Of a stretch of 64,000 nucleotides of DNA, positions 16,790 through 25,362 are shown one piece after another. Positions within the stretch are counted from its first letter, which is position 1. Each line of letters opens with the position of its first letter. Below the pieces are notes generated by a model that saw only the letters and a list, made by a program, of their open reading frames with translations, had not been told where the DNA came from and made no database searches. The position numbers were made by a program, and so were the translations under genes. Origin of the DNA: Aldehydirespirator sp965220485 (GTDB lineage Bacteria; Actinomycetota; Acidimicrobiia; Acidimicrobiales; Aldehydirespiratoraceae); the NCBI GenBank assembly GCA_965220485.1, contig OZ244832.1:3472001-3536000 (forward strand), in the 5' to 3' direction.

Positions 16790-17018
16790 GTGCGAAACAG
16801 CAAGAGTCCCAGGTCAGAGCGTTGCAGCCGGAGGTGCCTCAAAGGGGTCGCGGCCGAATCTGGAATGATTGTTTCAGTTGTGTGACGATCAACCCGGCGG
16901 TGATCTGCCTTTGCGGAGGTCAGAGGGTTGAACCCATCAGTCGTGAGCGTGGGGCTCGATTCAGCGTGGAATGGATTGTTACGGACTCCGCAACATCTCA
17001 CGTTTCCCGAGGTCAGAG
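16790..17018 (+). repeat. Three spaced AGGTCAGAG motifs
   Basis: AGGTCAGAGCGTTG starts at 16811 after GTGCGAAAC, AGGTCAGAGGGTTG starts at 16917, and AGGTCAGAG starts at 17010. They are about 100 bp apart. The same motif recurs at 17698, 17779, 22773 and 22858 and, inverted, at 20080, 20330 and near 22180. No gene is seen in 16662-17103 apart from these. Confidence 0.5.
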
Positions 17019-17103
17019 CAGGTACTGCACAGCCATCTCCTGCCCAAGTCCCGCTCAAACCCAAGAGATGGACGCTTGCGGTCTCGCCGCTCCAACTGCT
17101 CAG

Positions 17104-17286
17104 CTAGGTCTGGCCGCGAGTCGGGGCACCGGCGGCTTCGAGCCTGTAGAGACGGTCGAGGAGCTTCGGGGGCAGCGCCCCTGCTCTGTGGCGCTGCGAT
17201 TCGAAGCGGCGGAGCACGTTCAACTCGGCGTCGCGGTCGCTGATCTTGCGGTGGATGATGGCGGCCTGCTGGTAGGGACAGGGTCA
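17104..17286 (-). pseudogene. C-terminal gene remnant of unknown family
   Basis: A minus-strand frame opens at a stop near 17290 and reads YQQAAIIHRKISDRDAELN, VLRRFESQRHRAGALPPKL, LDRLYRLEAAG before stopping at 17104. The composition and helical pattern (D.DAE..VL.R......AG..P..L..RL.RL) are like the C-terminal end of a family found beside actinobacterial HNH or DEDDh proteins. No start codon or N-terminal part remains. I cannot assign a function. Confidence 0.35.
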
Positions 17287-17606
17287 CCGATGCCATGCCC
17301 GTAGGCGAGACCTGACGCGAAAGGCCGGGGGGCCGGTCCGCCTGAAGTCGGCTCGGTGGCCGAGTGCTCAGGTTTCCCTGCGCAGGCGGTGGACTCCGCG
17401 CCCCCGTCACGGTCAAATGTAACTGATGGGGTGTGACAGCGCACTGAACCTCCCCGGATAGAGCACACCACTCCGAAGAACCCGGGTGCCTCTGTGTTGT
17501 CAAGCTGCTTGGGGGAGGGGGGTCGGCTTCCCACGTCTCGGGTCGACACCGCGACCCGCGGCTCAAGCCGCATAACCACCCGCTCGAACCCCTCAGAGAC
17601 CGAGCC

Positions 17607-17795
17607 TGAACCTCCTAGAATCGACGCTCCGGGACTTACGCGCCGCGTTACGCACCGGCCCCGCCCTCGTGGGGGATGCGCGAAATTCAAACACCGAGGT
17701 CAGAGGCTTGAGCGCCGGGGGGTCTGGAACGGATTTCGCGCGATTCTGGAGCGTTCTGGTGCAGGAGCGCGAAAGCCCAGGTCAGAGGGGGTGTG
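17607..17795 (+). repeat. Right-end copy E plus flanking motif repeat
   Basis: A diverged right end (17607-17670, ending CCCCGCCCTCGT) is followed by GGGGGATGCGCGAAATTC and two AGGTCAGAG motifs (17698 and 17779). About 130 bp from 17663 to 17795 match 22740-22867 closely, including GGAACGGATTTCGCGCGAT and AGGAGCGCGAAAGCCCAGGT. The rest of 17287-17983 shows no gene. Confidence 0.55.
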
Positions 17796-17983
17796 GGCGG
17801 ATCGACGGTCCCCGGCCGGAGCGAGGGGTTAGTTGGCTGTTCTGGAACTGTGCATGGCGCGTGGGGTTCGACGGCGAGCGGTGCCTCAGGCACATGTTGG
17901 CATCTGGTTGTTGGCAGCGTCCCCCCGAGAGCCGCTTGCGACCCGGGCCCCAAGGCTGATCGCCGAGGCACGCGCGACCTATT

Positions 17984-18596
17984 GTGCTCAGCGTGGGTCC
18001 ATCACTATCGCGGAGCGCGCCTGCGACTACCGTTTACAGACTCAAGATCACGCTGCGGTCGGTGAAGCCGCCGGTATGGCGACGAATCGAGGTCCGCTCC
18101 GATGTCGCCCTCGACGAGTTCTCTGGCCTCCTCGAAGCGGCGATGGGTTGGTGGGGCTACCACCTCCATTCTTTCTCGGTTGACGGGGCCGTCTACGGAC
18201 GAGCAGACCCCGACGACTGGCTGAGGTGTGGGACCCACGACGAGTCAGCGCACCAACTCGGCGATGTGCTCGGCGAGGTCGGGGCCAAGATGTGTTGGGA
18301 CTACGACTTCGGTGACGGCTGGCAAGCACGACATCGAGGTCGAAGCCATCGAAGTCGCCGACTCCGGGGCCACCTACCCGCGTTGCGTCGCTGGTCGCAG
18401 GGCGTGCCCACCCGAGGACTGCGGTGGACCGTGGGGCTACGAGGAACTCCTCGGTGCCATCGCTGACGAGCACCATCCCCGCCACGACGAACTGATCGAA
18501 TGGCTCCCGTCCGGCTGGGACCCAGCGCACTTCGACCCTGCAGAATCAACCCGGAGCATGCTGACACGGCGACCCCTCGCCGACGACTGGTTGTGA
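17984..18596 (+). pseudogene. Frameshifted pRiA4b ORF-3-like (IS1096 TnpR-type) protein
   Basis: The first part reads VYRLKITLRSVKPPVWRRIE, LDEFSGLLEAAMGWWGYHLH and MCWDYDFGDGWQ, the classic N-terminal signature of the plasmid pRiA4b ORF-3 family. One extra base near 18322 moves the remainder into another frame: HDIEVEAIEVAD, YPRCVAGRRACPPEDCGGP, GYEELLGAIAD, ending at 18596. Restoring the frame would give a full-length protein of roughly 200 residues, so the break is recent or a sequencing error. The family is of unknown biochemical role and common on mobile DNA. Confidence 0.7.
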
Positions 18597-18672
18597 GCGA
18601 AGATTCCGCCTCGCAACGCTCACGCCAGACCAGCGAGGCGATAGATACGGCACCCTAGACGGCTAGGGAGTC

Positions 18673-18895
18673 GCCACAGCCGAGCGGTGCTTCCGCTACG
18701 ACGACGGGGTCGAAGGTGAGTTGAGATCTGTCGCACCTGGCTGGCGACGGCGTGTTCGCAGCCTGGGAGGACCACTCGTTCTTCTCCGCTGTGCGGCTAG
18801 GCCCCCTGCGGCTCGATCGTCTGGGGCGATGATCTCGACTCGTGCGGTGACGCGCTTTGCATGGAGATCACCGGGGTGACCCCCGAGGAGATGTT
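18673..18895 (+). pseudogene. Remnant of a DUF2442-like small protein
   Basis: Three frames together give AERCFRYDDGVEGEL, then DLSHLAGDGVFAAWEDHSFF with SAVRLGPLRL, and then WGDDLDSCGDALCMEITG. This is the order of the DUF2442 fold (DG..G.VDLS...G.GVFA.W.D..FF..V......WG..LDLC.DAL). At least two frameshifts separate the pieces. DUF2442 proteins are often antitoxin-like partners of DUF4160 toxins; no such partner remains here. Confidence 0.5.
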
Positions 18896-18973
18896 CCCGT
18901 CGCTGATGGGCGATGCGGATGCTTGCGATCCGCTGTTGGCGGTGAGGACCGCTGCGATCTGGGGCGGTCGCGG

Positions 18974-19810
18974 CTATGGCGCGGGCGGCTTGAACAGGAG
19001 ACTTGAGGAGTTCTTGCCCAGCTTGTCACTGACAACGATCCCGCCTCGCGTGCGCCCGCCTGAGTCTTGGTACAGGTGCTGTTGGGGGCGTAGACGCGCC
19101 GAGAATCGGGTTCGCAGCACGTCATAGTCCCGATGGGTGTGAATGCCGCTGACATGGGCCGCGCAGTAGACACGTGCTGCTATCGGGAAGACCAGGCCAG
19201 ATGCGAGGATGTCTGCAAGCTGCAATCCGACGTGGTTCTCGCTACGACCAAAGACAGGTGCTTCGACCAAGCGCGAGAGTTCATCCCCTGATTGCTTGTG
19301 CTTGAGGGTGAAGATCGAGTGGGAGACCTGAGTGTCTTGGCTGTGGGCTCTCCCGTTGCACACCATCAGGCCTGAATCAGTCTTGGACTCCAGGAAATGA
19401 TTGAAGTGCCTAGCGATGTCTTGGATCGCGAACGTGTAGCTCGCCCGCGGATCGAGTGCCTGATTGGGGTCTTTGATCCAGACTCGTCCAAGCAGACGCA
19501 GGTCGTAGCGCTCGATGAGATCGACAGCTGAGTTCAAGACACCGATGGAGTGACGTCGCTTCTCCCTGCTCTGCGACCGGACTCTCTTGCGAAGCTCTGA
19601 TCCTTTCACCTCGCTGAGAACGAGATCTAGATTCCGCACGGTTCGCAACCCCGGGTAGAAGCGACACTTGAGGCCGAGAAAGTCGACGGTGAGAGTTGCG
19701 AGTGCCTCCGTTCGAATGATGAGCCCAGCGAATGTCATCAGAGGAGTAGCGCCGGGAGCCTGGTTGGGGGCCTCAAAGCCGCCCGACTCGTCTACGTAGC
19801 AGATGTACAT
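18974..19810 (-). CDS. DUF3800-domain protein
   Basis: A 278-residue protein. The ATG at 19810 begins MYICYVDESGGFEAPN, and the DESG motif is the start of the DUF3800 fold. Later come LVLSEVKGSELRKRVRS (about residues 65-82), IERYDLRLLGRVWIK, and VGLQLADILASGL (about residues 198-210), the conserved QLADI motif. DUF3800 has an RNase H-like fold and is frequent in phage and defence regions, but its activity is not established. It stands alone between remnants and an inverted-repeat element. An upstream in-frame ATG at 19900 precedes the domain and is less likely. Confidence 0.8.
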   Translation of the reverse strand: MYICYVDESGGFEAPNQAPGATPLMTFAGLIIRTEALATLTVDFLGLKCRFYPGLRTVRNLDLVLSEVKGSELRKRVRSQSREKRRHSIGVLNSAVDLIERYDLRLLGRVWIKDPNQALDPRASYTFAIQDIARHFNHFLESKTDSGLMVCNGRAHSQDTQVSHSIFTLKHKQSGDELSRLVEAPVFGRSENHVGLQLADILASGLVFPIAARVYCAAHVSGIHTHRDYDVLRTRFSARLRPQQHLYQDSGGRTRGGIVVSDKLGKNSSSLLFKPPAP

Positions 19811-20034
19811 GGTCCGTTCCTGCGGCTGGGCCAGCCTCCGATCATAGCCCCACAGCCGGACGGGGCTATCTTGCCCGCCGACCCCAAGAAGCCCCCACAA
19901 CGCAGCTACGGCCGCCTAGTAGGCGACCGTAGGGGGTGGCGTTCGGCCCCGGCCCCAGATGGAGCCGAAGCCTAGGCGCCGATATAATGGTACGCCTGCA
20001 TGATAACACGAGGCTGAGAGACGATCGCAACCCG

Positions 20035-20143
20035 CCTAGGTGGCTGGTGTTAAATGGCAATTTGCCACAATTCGCAAGTCGCTGACCTGGGGTTTTGTGA
20101 CCGCAATCCCCCCATTTCGGGAGTTTGGCACTAGCCACCTAGG
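20035..20143. repeat. 109-bp element bounded by inverted repeats
   Basis: CCTAGGTGGCTGGTG (20035-20049) and CACTAGCCACCTAGG (20129-20143) are inverted repeats matching at 14 of 15 positions. Between them lies an inverted copy of the AGGTCAG motif (CGCTGACCTGGGGTTTTGTG at 20078-20097). It looks like a small non-autonomous element. No gene is recognised in 19811-20282. Confidence 0.4.
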
Positions 20144-20282
20144 GACATTCGTGGGCGTGATCCCCACTCTCGTGCTACCTAGAAATGTAGCTTGGCCTCG
20201 CCTTTCTCCACTTCTGCTACTAGGTCAGTCAGGATGCAACGAAGTTGGCCTGCTGATTTGCATCAGCATCGGATCGATCTCC

Positions 20283-22218
20283 GACCGGAGTTTGGCGGGT
20301 TGATGGGGTTTTGGTGACGGGAGGAGGCCGCTGACTTGGGGTTTTGTGTTGTGAGACAGCGCTCCGTCGGGGATTTGTAGGGGCGACACATAGTTGACGG
20401 TGTGAAACATTGGTGGTATTGTTGTGTTGTGTTCGTGAAGACGACCCGCAGGCGCAGGGGCGACAAGGTGTATGAGTACTTGTCTTTGGTGGAGTCGGTC
20501 CGCGACGGCTCCAAGGTCGGTCACAGGACCTTGTTGCGCCTGGGGGAGGTGACCGCGTTGCGCGAGTCGGGCCAGCTCGAGCGGATCGTGGCCGCGTTGG
20601 AGGCGCACCTGCACAAAGAGCGGATCGATGTCGGCGCGTTGGCCGCGGTGGGGGCGGCAGCGGCGGTGGCGGCTGTGTGGCAGCGGCTGGGACTGGACGG
20701 GTGGTTCGCCGAGGTCGGCGAGCGGCGCGGCGCGGCCGCGTTGGAGCATGCGGTGTTCGCGGTGGTGGCCAACCGGCTGGTGGCGCCGTGCTCGAAGCGG
20801 CGCCTCACAGAATGGGCCGCGTCGGACGTGGTCATGCCGGCGGGCTGGTCGGCTCTGTCGCCGGACCGGTACTACCGGGCCCTCGACGCCGTCGCCGACG
20901 CCAAAGAGGAGACCGAGGCGCATCTGTGTGCGCGGCTGTGCGACCTGTCGAATCTGGATTTGCGGCTGGTGTGCTATGACGTGGCCTCCACCTACTTCGA
21001 GGGATCGGCGAGGCCGTCGGACCGGTTCCCGTCGCGGGCGTTCGGGTACTCGCGGGACCGCCGCGGCGACCGGCCCCAGATCGTGATCGGGCTGTTGTGC
21101 ACCTCAGAGGGGATCCCCATCGCGCATCACGTGTTCGCCGGTGACACCAACGACGCCTCCACTTTGCCCGCGGTGCCGGCCGACCTCGCCGAGCGGTTCG
21201 CGGTGGGCAGGATCTGCGTCGTCGCTGACCGGGGCCTGGTCTCATCAGACAATGTGCAGGCCGTCGCCGCTGCCGGGTTCGGCCACGTGCTCGCAGCCAG
21301 GCTGCGCCGAGACCACACCACCGCGGAGGCCCTTGGGGCCATCGACGACGACACCGCCTGGGTCGAGATCCCCCAGCACCGCTGCCGCGCCGCAGACATC
21401 GCCCTCGCCGGCGGCGCCCGCGCCATAGTGGCCGCCTCCGACGCCCGCGCCCGCCGCGACACCGCGCGCGCCGCCGAGACCGCCGCCGCAGCCGAGGCCG
21501 AGCTGCCGGCACTGGAACGCCGCGTCCGCGACGGCCGCCTCAAAGACCCCGCCAAGATCGGGCGAGCCGCGCAGCGCATCCTCGGCTCCGGCGGCGCCGG
21601 GCGGCTCTTCGACGTCGAGATCGGACCGGGCCGCCTCCTCTACCACCACAACGAAGACGCCCTCGCCCACGAGGAGCTCCCCGCCGGCCGCTACGTGCTG
21701 ACCACCAGCCTCACCGCCGCCCAAGCCAGCACCGCCCAAGTGGTGGCCGCCTGGTGGCAACTGGCAGGCGTCGAAGCGAGGTTCCGGGCCCTCAAGGACT
21801 TCCTGCACCTGCGACCCATCCGGCACTGGACCCAGAAACGAGTCCGCGGCCACGTCGCCGTGTGCGTCTACGCCGCCGTGATCGAGACCCTCATCAGCGA
21901 CGCCCTCGCCACAGCCGACATCCGCGACCCCGACCCCAGCGACCAGCACCCCAGCGCCAACCGGGCCCTGCGAGAGCTCAACCGCATCCGCCGACACCAC
22001 CTCACCGCCAACGGCCGCCAAACCCAGCTCACCACCCGCCGCACCCCGCTGCAGGCCCGAGCCCTCGCCGCCATCGGAGCCGACACCCGCACCTGGGACA
22101 AAGCCACCATCACCTGACCCCCGCCCGCGGAGGCCCGAACCCCCGATGTAGTGGAAACACCCCACCGCCGCGCCCCCTCTGACCTCCCAAAACGCCAAAC
22201 ACCCGCCAAACTCCGGTC
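20283..22218 (+). mobile_element. IS1634-family insertion sequence, about 1.94 kb
   Basis: GACCGGAGTTTGGCGGGT (20283-20300) and ACCCGCCAAACTCCGGTC (22201-22218) are perfect 18-bp terminal inverted repeats. Similarity continues inwards (GGGGTTTTGG against CGTTTTGGGA). One transposase gene fills the interior. The right flank is the truncated DDE transposase of the tRNA-Arg module, while the left flank is unrelated to that gene. Either the insertion was followed by a deletion or the element was brought in by recombination. I could not find a target-site duplication. Confidence 0.85.
20429..22117 (+). CDS. IS1634-family transposase (IS4-like DDE superfamily)
   Basis: 562 residues from a GTG at 20429. 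The N-terminus MFVKTTRRRRGDKVYEYLSL, then VESVRDGSKVGHRTLLRLGE, is the standard opening of IS1634 transposases. The catalytic acids appear in LVCYDVASTYFEG (first Asp), ICVVADRGLVSS (second Asp) and VEARFRALKDFLHLRPI (Glu), followed by RHWTQKRVRGHVAVC. The insertion domain between second Asp and Glu is the beta-strand-rich type. It is full length with no frameshift, so the element may still be active. An ATG at 20402 would add nine residues without similarity to the family. Confidence 0.9.
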   Translation: MFVKTTRRRRGDKVYEYLSLVESVRDGSKVGHRTLLRLGEVTALRESGQLERIVAALEAHLHKERIDVGALAAVGAAAAVAAVWQRLGLDGWFAEVGERRGAAALEHAVFAVVANRLVAPCSKRRLTEWAASDVVMPAGWSALSPDRYYRALDAVADAKEETEAHLCARLCDLSNLDLRLVCYDVASTYFEGSARPSDRFPSRAFGYSRDRRGDRPQIVIGLLCTSEGIPIAHHVFAGDTNDASTLPAVPADLAERFAVGRICVVADRGLVSSDNVQAVAAAGFGHVLAARLRRDHTTAEALGAIDDDTAWVEIPQHRCRAADIALAGGARAIVAASDARARRDTARAAETAAAAEAELPALERRVRDGRLKDPAKIGRAAQRILGSGGAGRLFDVEIGPGRLLYHHNEDALAHEELPAGRYVLTTSLTAAQASTAQVVAAWWQLAGVEARFRALKDFLHLRPIRHWTQKRVRGHVAVCVYAAVIETLISDALATADIRDPDPSDQHPSANRALRELNRIRRHHLTANGRQTQLTTRRTPLQARALAAIGADTRTWDKATIT

Positions 22219-22572
22219 CGAGGCGCCAAGAGCCGCATCCGCCACCCGCGCACCAAGAAAGAACGCGACGCCGGGCGCAGCCGCTCACGGGCGCTGCGCA
22301 TCTTCCCCGAGTCCGACCCCCGCTTTGCCGACCTCATCGGCCGGCGACAAGACTCCGAGTCCGCCAACAGCGACCTCAAGTCCCGGCTGTGGAACCGCCG
22401 CTGCCGCGCCCTGCGACACAACAGAGTCGACTTCACCAAGATCGCATACCAAATCCACGTCCTGGTCACTGCGCTAGCGGCACACCACCAACACACCGGC
22501 GCGGACATGACCCGCTGGTTCGGCAAGCACCGCATCGCCGCTGGGGACATACCCCTCCAACAAGCGGCCTGA
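22219..22572 (+). pseudogene. 3' end of the DDE transposase (copy B), cut by IS1634
   Basis: The reading frame RGAKSRIRHPRTKKERDAGR through FGKHRIAAGDIPLQQAA is nearly identical at the DNA level to 30666-31021 of the intact transposase. Only a few base differences are seen (for example GCGGGGG against GCTGGGG near 22540). It has no N-terminal three quarters; the IS right end abuts it. The acidic residue of DSESANSDLKSRLW remains. The near identity means this copy was duplicated recently. Confidence 0.85.
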
Positions 22573-22673
22573 CCGGCTCGAAACCAACACCGAGTCGGGA
22601 CCAGCGCGCCCCCGCACCACACCGCCGCGCACCGGCACGGCCCACAGCGCCCAACCCGGCCAAATGACGCCCC

Positions 22674-22867
22674 GCTAACCTCCAAATCCCAAGATCGCGG
22701 CCTCACAGCGCATTTCGCGCCGTGATTCGCGTACCCCCCGCCCTCGTGGGGGATGCGCGAATTAGAAACGAAGAGGTCAGCGGCTTGGGCGCCGAGGGGT
22801 TTGGAACGGATTTCGCGCGATCCTGGAACGTTTCTGGTGCAGGAGCGCGAAAGCCCAGGTCATAGGG
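22674..22867 (+). repeat. Right-end copy B plus motif repeat
   Basis: 22674-22747 is almost identical to 31123-31196 and ends GCCCTCGT (22740-22747). Instead of a tRNA it is followed by GGGGGATGCGCGAATTAG, an AGGTCAGCG motif at 22773 and an AGGTCATAG at 22855-22863. CCCCC before and GGGGG after the CGCCCTCGT form a small hairpin. Beyond 22867 up to the gene at 23490 I see no gene, only this repeat and ordinary sequence. Confidence 0.6.
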
Positions 22868-23489
22868 GACGCAGGCCCAACTAGCCAGCGAAAGCCGGCA
22901 GCCCTGCGTCAGGACCTCGCCGTGATACGACATGCTCCGATTCTGCGAGCCAAGTCGGCGTTAACGCTAGGAACAACGACAGGACAACCGATTGGCGGCC
23001 ATGGACTCAGCATGGAACTCTCACGTCAATCTGCGCCATCGCGATTGGAGGACTCTGCCGGCCGTGTGGCAGTCGCGGACTTGTCTCTGACGTATCCACG
23101 ATCTAGCCTGGCGTCTTCCCGTAGCATTCGGGAGTACGGGAGGTTGGCATCCTGGTCAGCGTTCCGCCAGCGAGAGGAGACCAACCGATGCGGCCTATCC
23201 CGGAGTGTGTCGTGCGGCAGTGATGCCACCCGATGTCGTTTCTCTCGCCTCGCTTCAGCCCTTCAACGCCTCCCATCGCGCCAACCGTCGCGACTCGGGC
23301 CGCGCTCGCTATCGTCTTGCGCCCCCCTTGCGGCGTGCCGGACACGTAGCGACCAGTGTGGTCACGATGGCCACTACGAGCGGAGCCACATCGCGGGGAG
23401 CCCTTGTCAGGGCTGGCCGCCGCCTCGTCCACCGCAATCCTGTGCAATGGATGCACGCCCAATCCGAACCCACTCAGGAGGAGATGCCG

Positions 23490-23996
23490 ATGAGACTTCT
23501 GCGCAACGTCTACGGCGAGCCGCCACCGCTGGTGCTAAACCCGCGGCTCCGGCTGCTGAGACTCGCTCACATCCGTGTGAGATTCGCCATTCAGCGGGTG
23601 CTCGGCCGTCCCCGCACTGCACCCGGGTACATGCGTCCCAAGATGACCGAGGACGGCGGGACGGCTCGTGAGCAGGAAGACAGGCTCCTGCGCGCATGCG
23701 AGAACTTCATGGGAGCCCGCGGGGGCAACGCCGATCAGCGCGAGGCATATCGCGCGCGCGCCATAAAGGACTTGATTGCCGATCCCACTGTCCCGGAGGA
23801 TCGCAAGGAGCGCCTGCGCGACGCGCTCGACAATCTGACCCCCAAGCCCATCGCTCCTGTCGAAGCACCAACGGCTTTTTTTAGCCCGGATCCCGTCGGG
23901 GCCAACGGCATTTCCGAGGCCGCGTCTGAAGAGACGGTCGCCGCGCCCTCACCGCGGACGGCGCGAACTGGGGTCAAGCCCGCCGCCGCTGGCTGA
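23490..23996 (+). CDS. Hypothetical protein
   Basis: 168 residues. The ATG at 23490 follows AGGAGGAG (23476-23483) at ideal spacing; an ATG at 23484 overlaps the ribosome site and is less likely. The N-terminal 50 residues are basic (RLLRNVYGEPPPLVLNPRLR, IRVRFAIQRVLGRPR). The middle is helical and charged (AREQEDRLLRACENFMGARG, AIKDLIADPTVPEDRKERL). The tail is Pro/Ala/Thr-rich and probably disordered. There is no signal peptide or clear domain. The strong ribosome site supports translation. Function unknown. Confidence 0.5.
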   Translation: MRLLRNVYGEPPPLVLNPRLRLLRLAHIRVRFAIQRVLGRPRTAPGYMRPKMTEDGGTAREQEDRLLRACENFMGARGGNADQREAYRARAIKDLIADPTVPEDRKERLRDALDNLTPKPIAPVEAPTAFFSPDPVGANGISEAASEETVAAPSPRTARTGVKPAAAG

Positions 23997-24152
23997 TACC
24001 TCTACGGCGTTGTCAGTCTCGACGCTCGTTTGTCCACACGCGGGCGGCTCTGAGCGCCGCGGCGCCGCGGGTCGTTTCCCCGGCTGACCGGGAACATGCG
24101 ATCGAGCGCCCGCCGCGATTCCCCCGCGCCCTTGGCGCGGATCGTCTGACCG

Positions 24153-24869
24153 ATGGACCAGCTGCCCGACGACTACCGCCGCGCCATCGAGGCAGCGCAG
24201 GAGCGGGCCGTGAGCGCGCAAGACGACGAGTCCAAAGCAGCGGCCTTCCCCAACGACATCGCAGCCGAAACCGTCGATGTCCTAGCCGACCTAGAAGTCA
24301 TTGCGCCGCCGACCACACCCGCCGGGCCGGTGCCAATCGAGAGGCTGGTCAACGAGATGGCCGCCATTGAATACAGCGAAGGTTTCACGTTCTCGCCCAC
24401 GCTGGACGAGACGCGCTCCTTCACGACCCCCGAAGACGGCCACCACTGCGTCGCCCTCCCCGGCACGGACCTGCCGGTCACCTGGGCCGTCACATCAGAG
24501 CGCGACGAGGAGGCCGATCGGATTCCAGCCAACGAGGCGCGCCTATTCCGCGACTGGGTTGAGTTCATGGCTCCCGTCTTCAGCACCGGCAAGGCCTGGA
24601 TCGGCGGCTACCGCCCAGAGTCAGGCGACTCGGAGGCCTTCCGAACGGAGGTCTCGCTGGTGTTCCTTCCCGAGCACCGCCGACAGGCGACCGAGTCCGC
24701 TGAGGCATGGCAGCAGGAGTCAATGTGGACGGTCATCAAGGATCACCCAGATCGCGGTGTTCTCACCGTCTTCGGCCACGAGCCGTGCAAGTCCGTATTC
24801 CTCGCTCTCCGACGTCTCCGCAATGCGAGATCCCGTCGGCGGAGGCCATTTCGGAGGTCGGCGATCTGA
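24153..24869 (+). CDS. Hypothetical acidic protein, C-terminus possibly frameshifted
   Basis: 238 residues, acidic over the first two thirds (MDQLPDDYRRAIEAAQERAV, IERLVNEMAAIEYSEGFTFS), with a Trp-rich middle (DWVEFMAPVFSTGKAWIGGY). No recognised family. After about residue 212 the sequence turns into an Arg-rich run (RRLRNARSRRRRPFRRSAI). A neighbouring frame over the same bases reads EIPSAEAISEVGDLIFSTSV, which looks more like protein, so a one-base shift near 24790-24830 is possible. Confidence 0.45.
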   Translation: MDQLPDDYRRAIEAAQERAVSAQDDESKAAAFPNDIAAETVDVLADLEVIAPPTTPAGPVPIERLVNEMAAIEYSEGFTFSPTLDETRSFTTPEDGHHCVALPGTDLPVTWAVTSERDEEADRIPANEARLFRDWVEFMAPVFSTGKAWIGGYRPESGDSEAFRTEVSLVFLPEHRRQATESAEAWQQESMWTVIKDHPDRGVLTVFGHEPCKSVFLALRRLRNARSRRRRPFRRSAI

Positions 24870-25362
24870 TATTCTCGACGAGCGTCGGCGGGCCGTGAGC
24901 GGCCAGCGAGAGCCGCGATCAGCGATCATTGGAATTGGTGTCGCGTGGTGTGGCTTCTGCGCTAGCGGTTCGATACCGCTGTAGTACTCACGAGCCTGAT
25001 TCACGAATGCTCGTGCTCTCTCCCCCGCCCGCCTGTCGGCGGAGGCCCCATGGATGCGCCTCATTCGTCTCAGCCCGCTCGGTGTCGTTCACGGCGGCCT
25101 CTACCGTTGTCGAAAGGTCCGACTCGGAAGCACGCGGCGAGATCTGGCGAGCGAATGGAGCCACGCCAGCTACAATCGGCCTACCAGCGGACACGCCCGG
25201 GCTTACCGTCGCGAGCGTTTGGAAGCCTTCCCGCCATCAGCATCTACTAACCGATCGTGGCCGCGACTTGGCACGCGCCTGCTTCGACAAGGAACACACG
25301 GCAAGGCCTCAACGCACGAGCCTCGCGGGTCCAGCAAGTACGAGGGGCGTCTTGCTCGCGCG
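24870..25362. other. Stretch without a recognised gene
   Basis: Only short open frames on both strands. None has a ribosome site plus a protein-like pattern. No repeat or strong hairpin was noticed. Confidence 0.4.

Noticed and set aside
16790..17018. Possible CRISPR array from the spaced AGGTCAGAG motifs
   Set aside because: Repeats are short (9-14 bp), spacing is about 100 bp and irregular, and no cas gene is in the window.
21245..22288. 347-codon minus-strand frame in the IS
   Set aside because: Opposite the IS1634 transposase; Gly/Val-rich shadow.
22573..23489. Several open frames of 90-200 codons after the transposase fragment
   Set aside because: They overlap each other in different frames, lack ribosome sites and show no domain; the first supported gene starts at 23490.
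24720..25064. Minus-strand frame with a plausible helical start (RAGERARAFVNQAREYYSGI)
   Set aside because: It overlaps the end of the plus-strand gene at 24153 and has a low-complexity remainder; too weak to call.
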